A DNA stretch of 64,000 bases. Origin: Celerinatantimonas yamalensis. Its GTDB lineage: Bacteria; Pseudomonadota; Gammaproteobacteria; Enterobacterales; Celerinatantimonadaceae. Of the stretch, positions 19,151 through 28,162 are shown piece by piece. Under the pieces are notes generated by a model. It was not told where the DNA came from. It made no database searches and was given only the letters and a program-made list of their open reading frames with translations. A program made the translations under genes and the position numbers. The stretch covers positions 181,945 through 245,944 of the forward strand of contig NZ_JBEQCT010000006.1 of the NCBI RefSeq assembly GCF_046054155.1, read 5' to 3'. Within the stretch, counting starts at the first letter, position 1. Every line of letters starts with the position of its first letter.

Positions 19151-19549
19151 TTATTTAGATGAGCCTGTCTTATTTTTTTTGAAAAAAACTTTATATTGAT
19201 GACTCAGATCTGTGACGAGTTGGTATTGATGCGTAGCTGATAGTTTGTTTGTCTGAATGGAGAATGATGTGAACATAACTGGCTTGACTAAACTATCTAT
19301 GATCTGACTATGTGTATTTTTACCGTTAGCATTGACATAAACGATAGACTTACTTTGGGTAATCAGTCGACGTCCCCGTGTACTTGCTCCTGTTTTACTT
19401 GCCTGTATTGGCAATATTCCTGCAGATGGAACCCGTGTTCCTTGAATAGTCGCTCTTCTAGTATAATGGCCTAAAAAGAGAGAAGTAACTAAGAAAACCG
19501 ATAACAAAAAAATAGAATATCTAAACAAAACTGAAAAGTAGGCATACAA
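19151..19549 (-). pseudogene. Truncated HlyD/CvaA-type secretion adaptor remnant
   Basis: The 132-codon frame starts with a membrane helix (YSIFLLSVFLVTSLFLGHY) followed by TRRATIQGTRVPSAGILPI, characteristic of the N-terminus of the CvaA branch of HlyD periplasmic adaptors that work with peptidase-containing bacteriocin ABC exporters. Intact adaptors are about 400 residues or longer; here recognisable similarity fades after about residue 70 and the frame stops at 132, so the coiled-coil and barrel domains are missing. The start is TTG with AGGTGA nine bases upstream. No ABC transporter or bacteriocin gene remains beside it. Confidence 0.6.
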
Positions 19550-19848
19550 ATAAGTATATCACCTAAATAATTAGTTTCGGACTGAATCACTTCTTTTCAA
19601 AAAAGCATAAAGATAACTATAATTTAATATTGATAAAAATATGTGTATTTCAATTATATTGATAGTGGGAAATAAAATCTCGAGAATATTAAACTAAGAG
19701 ATAAATTAATTGTTAACTAAAATCTTAAATGAGTTGATGACAGTACTATAGAAAAGTTTTTTCATCTAATGAGTTCGCTCGCTGCATCTGGCAGACAGAG
19801 TTGGTATACTGGTTGTTTGTACATATACCAAGGTGATATAGGCGATTC
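19550..19848. promoter_or_regulatory. uvrD upstream region with candidate promoter and LexA-like box
   Basis: AT-rich region before uvrD. An extended -10 element TGGTATACT lies at 19802-19810, with a weak -35. Overlapping it, CTGGTTGTTTGTACAT at 19809-19824 matches the LexA consensus (CTGT-AT repeats-ACAG) at 10 of 16 positions, including CTG and ACA. E. coli uvrD is LexA-controlled, so this is a plausible but weak SOS operator. Confidence 0.35.
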
Positions 19849-22020
19849 ATGGATATCTCGATACTGCTCGATGGCTTAAATGAGAAACAGCGGCAAGCGG
19901 TGGGGGCCCCGGCGCAAAATATGTTGGTGCTTGCTGGTGCGGGTAGTGGCAAAACACGGGTATTGGTGCATCGCATTGCTTATCTTATCCAGGTTGAAGC
20001 CGTCTCGCCTTATGAGTTAATGGCCGTGACCTTTACCAATAAAGCCGCTGCCGAAATGCGCCACCGGGTGGCTGACCTCGTTGGCTCTCGTTATCAGGGA
20101 ATTTGGCTGGGTACTTTTCATGGTCTCGCGCATCGGCTGCTTCGTGCTCATTATCGGGACGCCAAGTTACCTGAAGATTTTCAAATTCTCGACTCTGACG
20201 ATCAGCATCGTTTGCTCAAACGCATTGTTCGCGGCATGAACTTAGATGAAAAACAGTGGCCACCCAAGCAGGCAATGTGGTTCATCAATGGGCAAAAAGA
20301 TGAGGGGCTGCGTCCTGAGCATATTGATTGGAGCGCTAATCCTATTGAGCGCCAGTTGGTGGATATCTATCGTACCTACCAAGAGGCCTGTGACCGAGCC
20401 GGGTTGGTCGACTTTGCTGAGTTGCTATTGCGAGCATTAGAATTGCTGCGTGATAATCCTCAGATCCTCACGCACTACCAGCAGCGTTTTCGGCATATTT
20501 TGGTCGATGAGTTTCAAGATACCAATGCTATTCAGTATGCGTGGTTGCGCTTGTTAGCCGGCCAGCAAGCCAAGGTCATGATCGTCGGTGATGATGACCA
20601 GTCTATTTATGGCTGGCGCGGGGCACGAATTGAAAATATTCAACGTTTTAGTGACGATTTTAAAGATGTTGAGGTAATCCGCCTTGAGCAAAATTACCGC
20701 AGTAGTGGCACCATTTTGCGCGCGGCCAATGAATTGATTGCGAATAACCAAGGCCGCTTAGGTAAGGAGTTATGGACCGATGGCGTCGATGGCGATCCGA
20801 TCTCGGTTTATTGCGCATTTAATGAGGTCGACGAAGCGCGCTTTGTCGTGTCTCGCATTCGCAGTCATCTTCAAGAGGGTACGGCACTCTTAGAGTGCGC
20901 TATTTTATATCGTAATAATGCTCAGTCGCGCGTGCTGGAAGAAGCATTGATGCAAGAGCAGATCGCTTATCGCATATACGGCGGCGTGCGTTTCTTTGAA
21001 CGATTAGAGATTAAAGATTCATTAGCTTATTTGCGATTGATGAATAATCGCCATGATGATGCGTCATTTGAGCGGGTGGTCAACACCCCAACCCGCGGAA
21101 TAGGACAGCGTACCATTGAGTTATTACGCCAAGTGGCACGTGAGCGGCAGGTGAGCTTATGGAATGCCGCAGGTCTTGCGGTTAGTGAAAAGTTGTTGAC
21201 CAGCAGAGCGTCAGGGGCATTGCGCGGTTTTGCCGAGCTTATCGATAACTTATCAACACAATCGGCAGAGATGGATTTGGCGGATCAAACCGATTATGTG
21301 ATTGCCAGCAGTGGTTTGTTAGCCATGTATCAAAATGAAAAAGGTGAAAAAGCCGAAGCACGTATCGATAACTTGCAAGAGTTAGTGACCGCAACTCGCC
21401 AATATGTGCCTGATCCTAATAGCGAAGAGTTATCCCCATTGGTGGCTTTTCTCTCACATGCAGCGTTAGAAGCGGGCGATAACCAAGCTGAGGCCGATGA
21501 ATCTGCGGTGCAATTGATGACCTTGCACAGTGCCAAAGGGTTGGAGTTTCCTGTTGTGTTTTTAGTGGGGATGGAAGAGGGAATGTTCCCCAGTCAGCAG
21601 TCTGCCGAAGAATCAGGACGGCTCGAAGAGGAACGTCGCTTAGCGTATGTTGGTATGACGCGGGCCATGCGCAAGCTCTATCTATGCCATGCTGAAAGCC
21701 GCCGGCTTTATGGCAAAGAGTCGTTTCATAGTCGCTCACGCTTTATCCGTGAACTGCCGCAAGATTGTTTAGAAGAGATCCGTCTTACGACTCAAGTGAG
21801 TCAGCCAATGTCTGCTGGGCGGTTTTCTTCCTCAGCAGAGCAAGACTCGTTTGATAGTACGGGCTTGCGGTTAGGTCAGCGGGTGCTTCATCCTAAATTT
21901 GGTGAAGGCGTTATTCTTCAATATGAGGGCTCTGGCGCGCAAAGCCGCGTACAGGTACAATTTGCCGATGTGGGCAGCAAGTGGCTCGTTGTCGCCTACG
22001 CCAAGCTGCAGGCCATTTAG
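19849..22020 (+). CDS. uvrD: DNA helicase II UvrD
   Basis: Superfamily 1A 3'-5' helicase for nucleotide excision and mismatch repair. Its 723 residues match the family (720). Q-motif LNEKQRQAVGAP, Walker A AGAGSGKTRVLVHR (about 29-42), motif II VDEFQDTN, GDDDQSIYGWRGA (motif III), the TLHSAKGLEFPVVF motif V and RLAYVGMTRA motif VI are all present, plus the C-terminal RNA-polymerase-interacting module ending ADVGSKWLVVAYAKL. The ATG has AGGTGATA upstream. Confidence 0.97.
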   Translation: MDISILLDGLNEKQRQAVGAPAQNMLVLAGAGSGKTRVLVHRIAYLIQVEAVSPYELMAVTFTNKAAAEMRHRVADLVGSRYQGIWLGTFHGLAHRLLRAHYRDAKLPEDFQILDSDDQHRLLKRIVRGMNLDEKQWPPKQAMWFINGQKDEGLRPEHIDWSANPIERQLVDIYRTYQEACDRAGLVDFAELLLRALELLRDNPQILTHYQQRFRHILVDEFQDTNAIQYAWLRLLAGQQAKVMIVGDDDQSIYGWRGARIENIQRFSDDFKDVEVIRLEQNYRSSGTILRAANELIANNQGRLGKELWTDGVDGDPISVYCAFNEVDEARFVVSRIRSHLQEGTALLECAILYRNNAQSRVLEEALMQEQIAYRIYGGVRFFERLEIKDSLAYLRLMNNRHDDASFERVVNTPTRGIGQRTIELLRQVARERQVSLWNAAGLAVSEKLLTSRASGALRGFAELIDNLSTQSAEMDLADQTDYVIASSGLLAMYQNEKGEKAEARIDNLQELVTATRQYVPDPNSEELSPLVAFLSHAALEAGDNQAEADESAVQLMTLHSAKGLEFPVVFLVGMEEGMFPSQQSAEESGRLEEERRLAYVGMTRAMRKLYLCHAESRRLYGKESFHSRSRFIRELPQDCLEEIRLTTQVSQPMSAGRFSSSAEQDSFDSTGLRLGQRVLHPKFGEGVILQYEGSGAQSRVQVQFADVGSKWLVVAYAKLQAI

Positions 22021-22096
22021 CCCAAACTGCTATCTTGCGTTTACGCGGGACTCGGTTTTTGTGAGCGCCGCCTGCAATATGATGTGGTAGCGTCAG

Positions 22097-22996
22097 TTAT
22101 GGGGTGACGCTAAGGCGGCGGCGCTGATCTAGTGCATCAAGGCTAAAGATAACCAGCGCTGACCAAATAAAGCCAAAGGTGATAAGTTTGGCTTGCGTCA
22201 GCGGTTCACCGTAAATGGCCGTCGCTAAGATAAACATTAATGATGGCCCGATATATTGAAAAAATCCCAAGGTTGATAAGCGTAGTCGGGTAGCTGCACC
22301 TGCAAAAAACAGCAGAGGAACGGTGGTGACAATGCCAGCACTGACTAATAACAGATCGAGCGTCCCAGAATTATTGCTCAAATGGCTGGTACTGCTGGGG
22401 TCAATCCAGAATAGATAGATAAGGGCAATAGGCAACAATAATGTGGTTTCAATAAATAGGCCGCTTAACGCTGCTAACTTCAACTGTTTACGTAATAATC
22501 CATAAAAGCTAAAAGTGAGAGCCAATACCACGGCGATCCATGGCAAAGCCCCATATTGCACCACCGCAATCAGTACGCCAATGCTGGCTAAAGCGACTGC
22601 TAGCCACTGCATTCGGCGAAAACGCTCGCCTAAAAACAACATGCCCATGACCACATTAACCAGTGGATTAATAAAATAACCGAGGCTGGCATCCAATAGG
22701 TGATCATGATTAATCGACCAAATATAGGTGAGCCAGTTGAGGCCAATTAATAGCGCGGTGATGGTTAACATTAATAGCTGCTTTGGATTGGCTAATACGT
22801 TGACAACTTGCTGCCAGCCGCGACTAACCCCGAGCAATAATGCGATAAACACACTGGACCAGATGATACGATGGGCGAGAATTTCTAGCGCGCCAATCCC
22901 GTGAAGTTGTTTAAAATAGATGGGTGCAATACCCCAAATAAGGTAGGCGCACAGCGCGTAGATAACACCTTGGCGGGCTTGATGAGCGTAATCCAT
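22097..22996 (-). CDS. rarD: EamA-family transporter RarD
   Basis: Drug/metabolite-type inner-membrane protein with about ten membrane helices and two EamA repeats. It resembles E. coli RarD across its length: ARQGVIYALCAYLIWGIAPIYFK at the N-terminus, LGYFINPLVNVVMGMLFLGERFRRMQWLA in the middle and RLRLSTLGFFQYIGPSLMF in the second half. The substrate is unknown. The ATG at 22996 gives MDYAHQARQG as in E. coli, 299 residues; a longer frame from 23050 adds 18 unrelated residues. Confidence 0.93.
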   Translation of the reverse strand: MDYAHQARQGVIYALCAYLIWGIAPIYFKQLHGIGALEILAHRIIWSSVFIALLLGVSRGWQQVVNVLANPKQLLMLTITALLIGLNWLTYIWSINHDHLLDASLGYFINPLVNVVMGMLFLGERFRRMQWLAVALASIGVLIAVVQYGALPWIAVVLALTFSFYGLLRKQLKLAALSGLFIETTLLLPIALIYLFWIDPSSTSHLSNNSGTLDLLLVSAGIVTTVPLLFFAGAATRLRLSTLGFFQYIGPSLMFILATAIYGEPLTQAKLITFGFIWSALVIFSLDALDQRRRLSVTP

Positions 22997-23092
22997 GGGA
23001 GCGTCAATCCTGAAAAAATTTAATCTATCAGGAAAAAGACCGTTCAACAATATATTGATGGCGAGTCTTAGGTTGACACTCGCGGCCTCAGA

Positions 23093-23701
23093 TTAACAGA
23101 CGCGTTGCCGTTGTTCATGGTATTGCGGGCGAGATTGCCACAACGGCTTGATCAACGGATAGTGTTCACCCAACTGACAAAGGTCACGATCAATTTGCTC
23201 ATAATACTCGTCGCCCGCATCAAGTAGTAAGCTACGTAAGTGCTGCAACATGCCCGCTAACATACAACTGACTGGTGGATTGTCGACAACTTGCCAAGCT
23301 TGGAGGCAGTACATATTAGGGATTAAATCGTAGCGATAATCAGCAATCAGTGTAGAAGGCCAAGGAATACGGGTGACATGTGAGACCTCAAGATAATCAC
23401 ACAATGGTTGACGTATTGCCATATATTGGACTTGGCAGCGATCACGCGCGGCGAGTGTGCCAAAGCGAATCGTCTCCAATCGGCGAGGATGGCCAGTATG
23501 GTCAGTGAATAATCCTTGATGGTGACAACTGATGCTGCGATATCCAGGCAATATAGAGCTAGCGGTATACCCGTTTTGCTCATGCTCCAGCCATATTTCT
23601 AAGGTTGAACAGGGATGTTGTTGAAGCATATTTTGACAAGATGCAAGTAGTTCGCGAATGTAAGCATCGAGCTGTAAATTTGCATTGGCTTGATGGATCA
23701 T
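23093..23701 (-). CDS. Hypothetical protein, 202 residues
   Basis: I do not recognise a family. The protein is soluble-looking, rich in Gln, His, Tyr and Cys, with no signal peptide or membrane helix. Visible parts are an N-terminal helix pair (DAYIRELLASCQNMLQQHPC) and a central segment with IRQPLCDYLEVSHVTRIPWP. It lies 96 bp upstream of rarD on the same strand, the position yigI has in E. coli, but it does not resemble the YigI thioesterase. A GGGG-rich ribosome site precedes the ATG. Confidence 0.7.
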   Translation of the reverse strand: MIHQANANLQLDAYIRELLASCQNMLQQHPCSTLEIWLEHEQNGYTASSILPGYRSISCHHQGLFTDHTGHPRRLETIRFGTLAARDRCQVQYMAIRQPLCDYLEVSHVTRIPWPSTLIADYRYDLIPNMYCLQAWQVVDNPPVSCMLAGMLQHLRSLLLDAGDEYYEQIDRDLCQLGEHYPLIKPLWQSRPQYHEQRQRVC

Positions 23702-23982
23702 GTCTGCTTCCCCCCTAAGGAGCCTAATTTGATCTTAAGTATAGTCAATTTATCGAGTCAAGGATGACGATTCGATGAATTTATTATCACGGTGTGCCTT
23801 TTGCGCATTTGTGGACAGGCGGGTAAACTATCAGTCGTTAGTGGATGCGTTAGGTGTCACGCTATACGATGAAGGTTTCAGCGAGCCCAGTCTATTCTTA
23901 CCTATTGTTATTGGTTGAGTTCACCTACAGTGTGGCATTGATTGGGTTCGACGATGTATCAGTCGGACAAGAGCGAAGTAAC

Positions 23983-25779
23983 ATGAGATCGGCCCAACAG
24001 GTGCTGCAAGAAGTATTCGGTTACAATCAGTTTCGTCAAGGACAAGCTGAAATAGTTAAAAATGTGTTGGCTGGTCGCGATAGTCTAGTTTTGATGCCAA
24101 CAGGTGGTGGTAAATCACTTTGCTATCAAGTGCCTGCATTGTTACTGGATGGTTTAACGGTGGTGGTATCGCCGCTTATCTCGTTAATGAAAGATCAGGT
24201 CGATTCTCTTAAACGTAATGGCGTAGAAGCCGCGTATCTAAACTCGACTTTGACAAGAGAGCAATCCCAACAGCTTTTTAGTCAGCTTAATCGCGGCCAG
24301 ATTAAGTTACTGTATATCTCGCCTGAGCGCCTGATGTATGGTGATTTTATGGATAATTTCGACCGCTGGCAGGTCTGTCTATTGGCAGTTGATGAAGCGC
24401 ATTGTATCTCCCAATGGGGTCATGATTTTCGCCCCGAGTACGCAGCGCTCGGGCAGATTAAACAGCGCTTTGCTGCTCTTCCGGTGATTGCATTGACGGC
24501 CACCGCCGATCAAGCGACGCGCGAGGATATTTTGGCGCGCTTAATGCTGCACGACCCATTTTTGTTTAAGGCCAGCTTTGACCGGCCTAATATCCGTTAC
24601 ACCGTGCAGGAAAAGTATCACCCATGGCAACAGCTGCGTGATTATGTCAAAACACGCAGTGATGAGTGCGGCATCATCTATTGTGGTAGCCGCCGGAGAG
24701 TGGAAGAGTTAGCAGCTAAGCTGACCGGAGAAGGGATCCACGCCGCAGCCTATCATGCACGGCTTGCCTTAGAAGAGCGTCAACGCGTTCAAGAAGCATT
24801 TCAGCGGGATGAGCTTAACGTCGTGGTCGCCACCGTTGCATTTGGAATGGGGATTGATAAACCGAATGTGCGCTATGTGATCCACTATGATATTCCGCGT
24901 AATATTGAAGCCTACTATCAGGAGACGGGTCGAGGTGGGCGTGATGGTTTGCCCTCCGAAGCGGTGATGCTTTATGATCCGGCGGATGCGGCTCGGTTGC
25001 GACGGATGATCGATGAAACCGCTGATGAACAGCAGCGGCGTGTTGAAAGCCATAAATTTAATGCGATGGTCGCTTTTGGCGAGGCGCAAACCTGTCGACG
25101 CCAAGTATTGTTGAATTATTTTGGCGACTATCAGGCGCAGCCGTGTGGTAACTGTGATGTCTGTTTAGATCCACCCCAGCGTTATGATGGTCTTGAAGAT
25201 GCGCAAAAAGCCCTGTCATGTGTGTATCGGTTGAATCAATCGTACGGCATTGGTTATGTGATTGAAGTGCTGCGCGGCAGTTTGAACCAGCGCATTGTTG
25301 AGCAGGGTCACGACAAGCTGTCGACCCATGGTATTGGTAAAAATCACTCTCATGAGCATTGGTTGAGCGTATTGCGCCAACTGATCCATCAAGGTTTGTT
25401 GAGTCAAAACATTACCCGCGCCTCGGTATTACAACTCACGCCAGCATCACGGTCAGTACTTCGCGGCGAGATAGCGCTCGATCTCGCTTTGCCACGGATT
25501 AATGTCGCTTCAACGAAACGTCATAAGCCTGTGGCATTCTATGATAAGCGTTTGTTCGCGTTATTACGCCGTTTGCGTAAACAGTTAGCCGACGAAGAAG
25601 CCGTGCCACCTTTTGTGGTGTTTAACGATGCGGCGCTCATTGAGATGGCGCAGGCACTGCCGAGTAATGAACGAGAGTTTTTAAATATATCGGGTGTGGG
25701 CCACAAAAAGTTAGAGCGTTACGGACAGGCTTTTCTTGACGCCATCATTAGATATCAGAATAATCCGTTATCTGCTTAA
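23983..25779 (+). CDS. recQ: ATP-dependent DNA helicase RecQ
   Basis: 3'-5' helicase of the RecF recombination pathway. From ATG 23983 (MRSAQQVLQEVFGYNQFRQGQ) it has 598 residues, near the E. coli length (609); a frame from 23854 would add 43 residues with no family match. Walker A PTGGGKSLCYQ, DEAH box VDEAHCISQWGHDFRPEY, the arginine finger in YYQETGRGGRDG, zinc cysteines in QTCRRQVLLNYF and PCGNCDVCLDPP, and a C-terminal HRDC domain (KRLFALLRRLRKQLADEEAV) are present. Confidence 0.97.
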   Translation: MRSAQQVLQEVFGYNQFRQGQAEIVKNVLAGRDSLVLMPTGGGKSLCYQVPALLLDGLTVVVSPLISLMKDQVDSLKRNGVEAAYLNSTLTREQSQQLFSQLNRGQIKLLYISPERLMYGDFMDNFDRWQVCLLAVDEAHCISQWGHDFRPEYAALGQIKQRFAALPVIALTATADQATREDILARLMLHDPFLFKASFDRPNIRYTVQEKYHPWQQLRDYVKTRSDECGIIYCGSRRRVEELAAKLTGEGIHAAAYHARLALEERQRVQEAFQRDELNVVVATVAFGMGIDKPNVRYVIHYDIPRNIEAYYQETGRGGRDGLPSEAVMLYDPADAARLRRMIDETADEQQRRVESHKFNAMVAFGEAQTCRRQVLLNYFGDYQAQPCGNCDVCLDPPQRYDGLEDAQKALSCVYRLNQSYGIGYVIEVLRGSLNQRIVEQGHDKLSTHGIGKNHSHEHWLSVLRQLIHQGLLSQNITRASVLQLTPASRSVLRGEIALDLALPRINVASTKRHKPVAFYDKRLFALLRRLRKQLADEEAVPPFVVFNDAALIEMAQALPSNEREFLNISGVGHKKLERYGQAFLDAIIRYQNNPLSA

Positions 25780-25902
25780 ACCATCAACCGGTTTAAAGCA
25801 TATATTTTACACTAAAATAACATAAATTAGCTTTTTGTAACCAATGCGCGTGTCACTAAGAACACCGCTGGAGTCTTATATCGATTGGACTGAGGTAGAT
25901 GT

Positions 25903-26856
25903 ATGCTGAGATTCTTCAAAATTCATAATGGGTTGATCCATGAAATAAAAGCAGATGAAACGGATGTACCGCGTTTGCTGCGCGAGGCCGATTGGATCGA
26001 CATGAATGAGCCCGATGATAGGGAACGTCTTCAGCTACAGAGTTTGTTAAGTACCGATCTGCCAGAGTCGAACGATGTTGAGGAAATCGAAGCATCAGCC
26101 CGTTGCTTTGTCGATCAAGCGGGCATTCATGTGCATTCGCTATTTTTAAGTCAAAGTGAAGGACGTCATCGTACCTCGACCGTTGCCTGTATTTTGCAAA
26201 ATAGCCGACTGATTACCGTACGGGAAGGTGAAATCGCTGATTTTCGGCTTTTACGGATGCGCGCGCGCCGTGGGCAGATTGCCGTCGACTCACCGGCTGA
26301 ACTGTTAGTGACGTTATTAGAGCATAAAGTGGAAAACCACGCTGATACCCTTGAAGATTTACATCGTCAACTTGAAGAGGTCAGTCATTTGGTTCTTGAA
26401 GAACATGAAACGGAACTGGATATCGTCATCGAAAAGCTGGCCCGTTTGGAAGATAGCAATGGTAAAATTCGCCTCTGTTTGATGGATACTCAGCGTGATA
26501 TCTCTTTTTTATTGCGTCATTTACGCGCCAAACACGAATACGCTGAAACCCTGCGCGAAATTATGCGCGACGTTGATACCTTGATGTCACACAACACCTT
26601 TCTATTCGATAAAATTAACTTTTTGATGAACTCTACCCAAGGGTTTATCAATATTGAGCAAAATAAGATCATTAAAATATTTTCGATTGCCTCAGTGGTT
26701 TTTTTACCACCTACCTTGGTGGCCAGCATTTATGGGATGAACTTTAAGTTTATGCCCGAGCTTAATTGGACATTAGGCTACCCATGGGCCATTGGCTTAA
26801 TGGTCTTCTCGGGATTTGCGCCTTATTGGTATTTTAAACATCGTGGTTGGCTCTAG
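25903..26856 (+). CDS. corA: Magnesium/cobalt transporter CorA
   Basis: Pentameric Mg2+ channel of the inner membrane; 317 residues (E. coli 316). The large N-terminal cytoplasmic funnel precedes two C-terminal membrane helices. The signature YGMN closes the first helix (ASVVFLPPTLVASIYGMNF) and the loop MPELNW matches the enteric MPEL motif. It stands alone, downstream of recQ and on the same strand with a 123-bp gap. Confidence 0.97.
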   Translation: MLRFFKIHNGLIHEIKADETDVPRLLREADWIDMNEPDDRERLQLQSLLSTDLPESNDVEEIEASARCFVDQAGIHVHSLFLSQSEGRHRTSTVACILQNSRLITVREGEIADFRLLRMRARRGQIAVDSPAELLVTLLEHKVENHADTLEDLHRQLEEVSHLVLEEHETELDIVIEKLARLEDSNGKIRLCLMDTQRDISFLLRHLRAKHEYAETLREIMRDVDTLMSHNTFLFDKINFLMNSTQGFINIEQNKIIKIFSIASVVFLPPTLVASIYGMNFKFMPELNWTLGYPWAIGLMVFSGFAPYWYFKHRGWL

Positions 26857-27208
26857 AGCGATCACTTGGTGTGAGCGCAATCCTTGGAATTGCTCTTATA
26901 AATTGGCGCGGCTGATGACTCATGCAACGTGATAGTCATTCATCCTATTTTTAGTAGGTCTCGCAGCCATCTCATCGTTTGTTACTTTATTTTCTCTCAT
27001 TCGAATTGCTCGCTTATTGCGAGCCTCCTTTGGTTATGCTAATTATTAAGTCCGTGATGGGTAGAATCATTGCACTGAGTGCTTTGTTATTACCGCTATA
27101 CGTTTATGGAAGAGAACAACCAAGCGCCTGAATCAATTAATTTGGATTTGAGATTAGATCCTGCCGCTTTGATCTAAGCGGTGGTCTGGTAAATGGAGGT
27201 TCATTCTG
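26857..27208. other. corA downstream intergenic region
   Basis: 352 bp without a secure gene. GCTCGC-TTATT-GCGAGC at 27008-27024 is a 6-bp hairpin with only a short pyrimidine run after it. A 31-codon frame, 27036-27131, encodes a signal-like hydrophobic peptide (MGRIIALSALLLPLYVYG) but lacks a ribosome site. Confidence 0.4.
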
Positions 27209-27454
27209 ATGGAGCAGAAAGTTCCGAACGCTAGCGAGATTTATGCGCCGTTATGTGTGAGTGTGGCGATCGTCTTGGGCCTATTTGGTGTGATCTATGC
27301 TGCGACTTACCATTTTTGGCCGCAGCGAATGCCTGCGCTCACCCCAGATGAGTTTGCAGTCAATATGCAGCGCTTAATAGGGCTTGCTGTTGGATTAATG
27401 CTCGCCGCATTACTGGCTATGCGACGAGGTGGTTTGCGAAGCGGATCAGAGTAA
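27209..27454 (+). CDS. Small two-helix membrane protein
   Basis: An 81-residue protein of unknown function. Two hydrophobic helices are visible: residues 11-33 (YAPLCVSVAIVLGLFGVIYAA) and 53-69 (LIGLAVGLMLAALLAM), joined by a loop with HFWPQRMPALTPDEF, and ending in a basic, Gly-rich tail. The start is well supported by GGAGG nine bases before the ATG. It precedes the histidine phosphatase gene by 58 bp and may be cotranscribed. Confidence 0.65.
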   Translation: MEQKVPNASEIYAPLCVSVAIVLGLFGVIYAATYHFWPQRMPALTPDEFAVNMQRLIGLAVGLMLAALLAMRRGGLRSGSE

Positions 27455-27512
27455 GTTGTCGACGTTTAGGCGCTTCGCTATACTGCTAGCTTGAGCCTTC
27501 CTCGAGAGTTTT

Positions 27513-28112
27513 ATGCCTGTAAAACAGCTATATATTATCCGTCATGGACAGACTGAATTTAATTCCGAACAGCGCTTACAAGGACAGTGTAACTCACCTT
27601 TAACCCCCCTTGGTGAGCAGCAAGCGCAAAGTGTTGGCCTGTCACTTGCGGCGCAAGCTGATATTGACACGTTTGCTTTGATTGCAAGTCCACTGGGTCG
27701 GGCACGACAAACCGCGCAGTGGATTGCCAAGGCGCTCGGGCAAGAGGCGCCATCTATTCGCTTCGATGAGCGTTTGATGGAATTTGCCCTAGGAGATTGG
27801 GAGAGCCTACCTGCTCCTGAGATTAAAGCGCTACACCCTGAATTTATTGACAGTAAAGACTGGTATTTACGTGCCCCTAAGGCTGAGTCGTTAAGCGCGG
27901 TAAAGCAGCGCGTCAATGCGTTTTTAAATGACCCTAAAACCCCAGAAAAGGCGATTGTTGTCAGCCATGCGTTAACAGGCTCCGTACTGCGGGCCTTGTT
28001 GATAGGGCTTGATGATACACAAATTTTTGAGCAGCCTCGTCCACAAGACAGTTACTTTTATGTGGTGAACGGCCAGTTGACACAAATTTTTTGTGAGTCT
28101 GAGTTTATCTAA
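27513..28112 (+). CDS. Histidine phosphatase family protein (phosphoglycerate mutase-like)
   Basis: Branch-1 histidine phosphatase of 199 residues. The phosphorylated His is in LYIIRHGQTEFNSEQR (RHGQT, about residues 10-14), a second active-site region is SPLGRARQTA, the acid is in FDERLMEFALGDWE, and the second His is in VVSHALTGSVLRAL. The set includes cobalamin-pathway CobC, GpmB and PhoE-type enzymes; the substrate cannot be told from sequence. It converges on the GH43 remnant. Confidence 0.88.
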   Translation: MPVKQLYIIRHGQTEFNSEQRLQGQCNSPLTPLGEQQAQSVGLSLAAQADIDTFALIASPLGRARQTAQWIAKALGQEAPSIRFDERLMEFALGDWESLPAPEIKALHPEFIDSKDWYLRAPKAESLSAVKQRVNAFLNDPKTPEKAIVVSHALTGSVLRALLIGLDDTQIFEQPRPQDSYFYVVNGQLTQIFCESEFI

Positions 28113-28162
28113 CGTTGTTATCGCCGTGAGCACTGCATAATGCATCAGCGCCCATCACTTAG

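Noticed and set aside
17867..19848. Intact insertion sequence in the AT-rich island
   Set aside because: No transposase, terminal inverted repeats or target-site duplication could be recognised.
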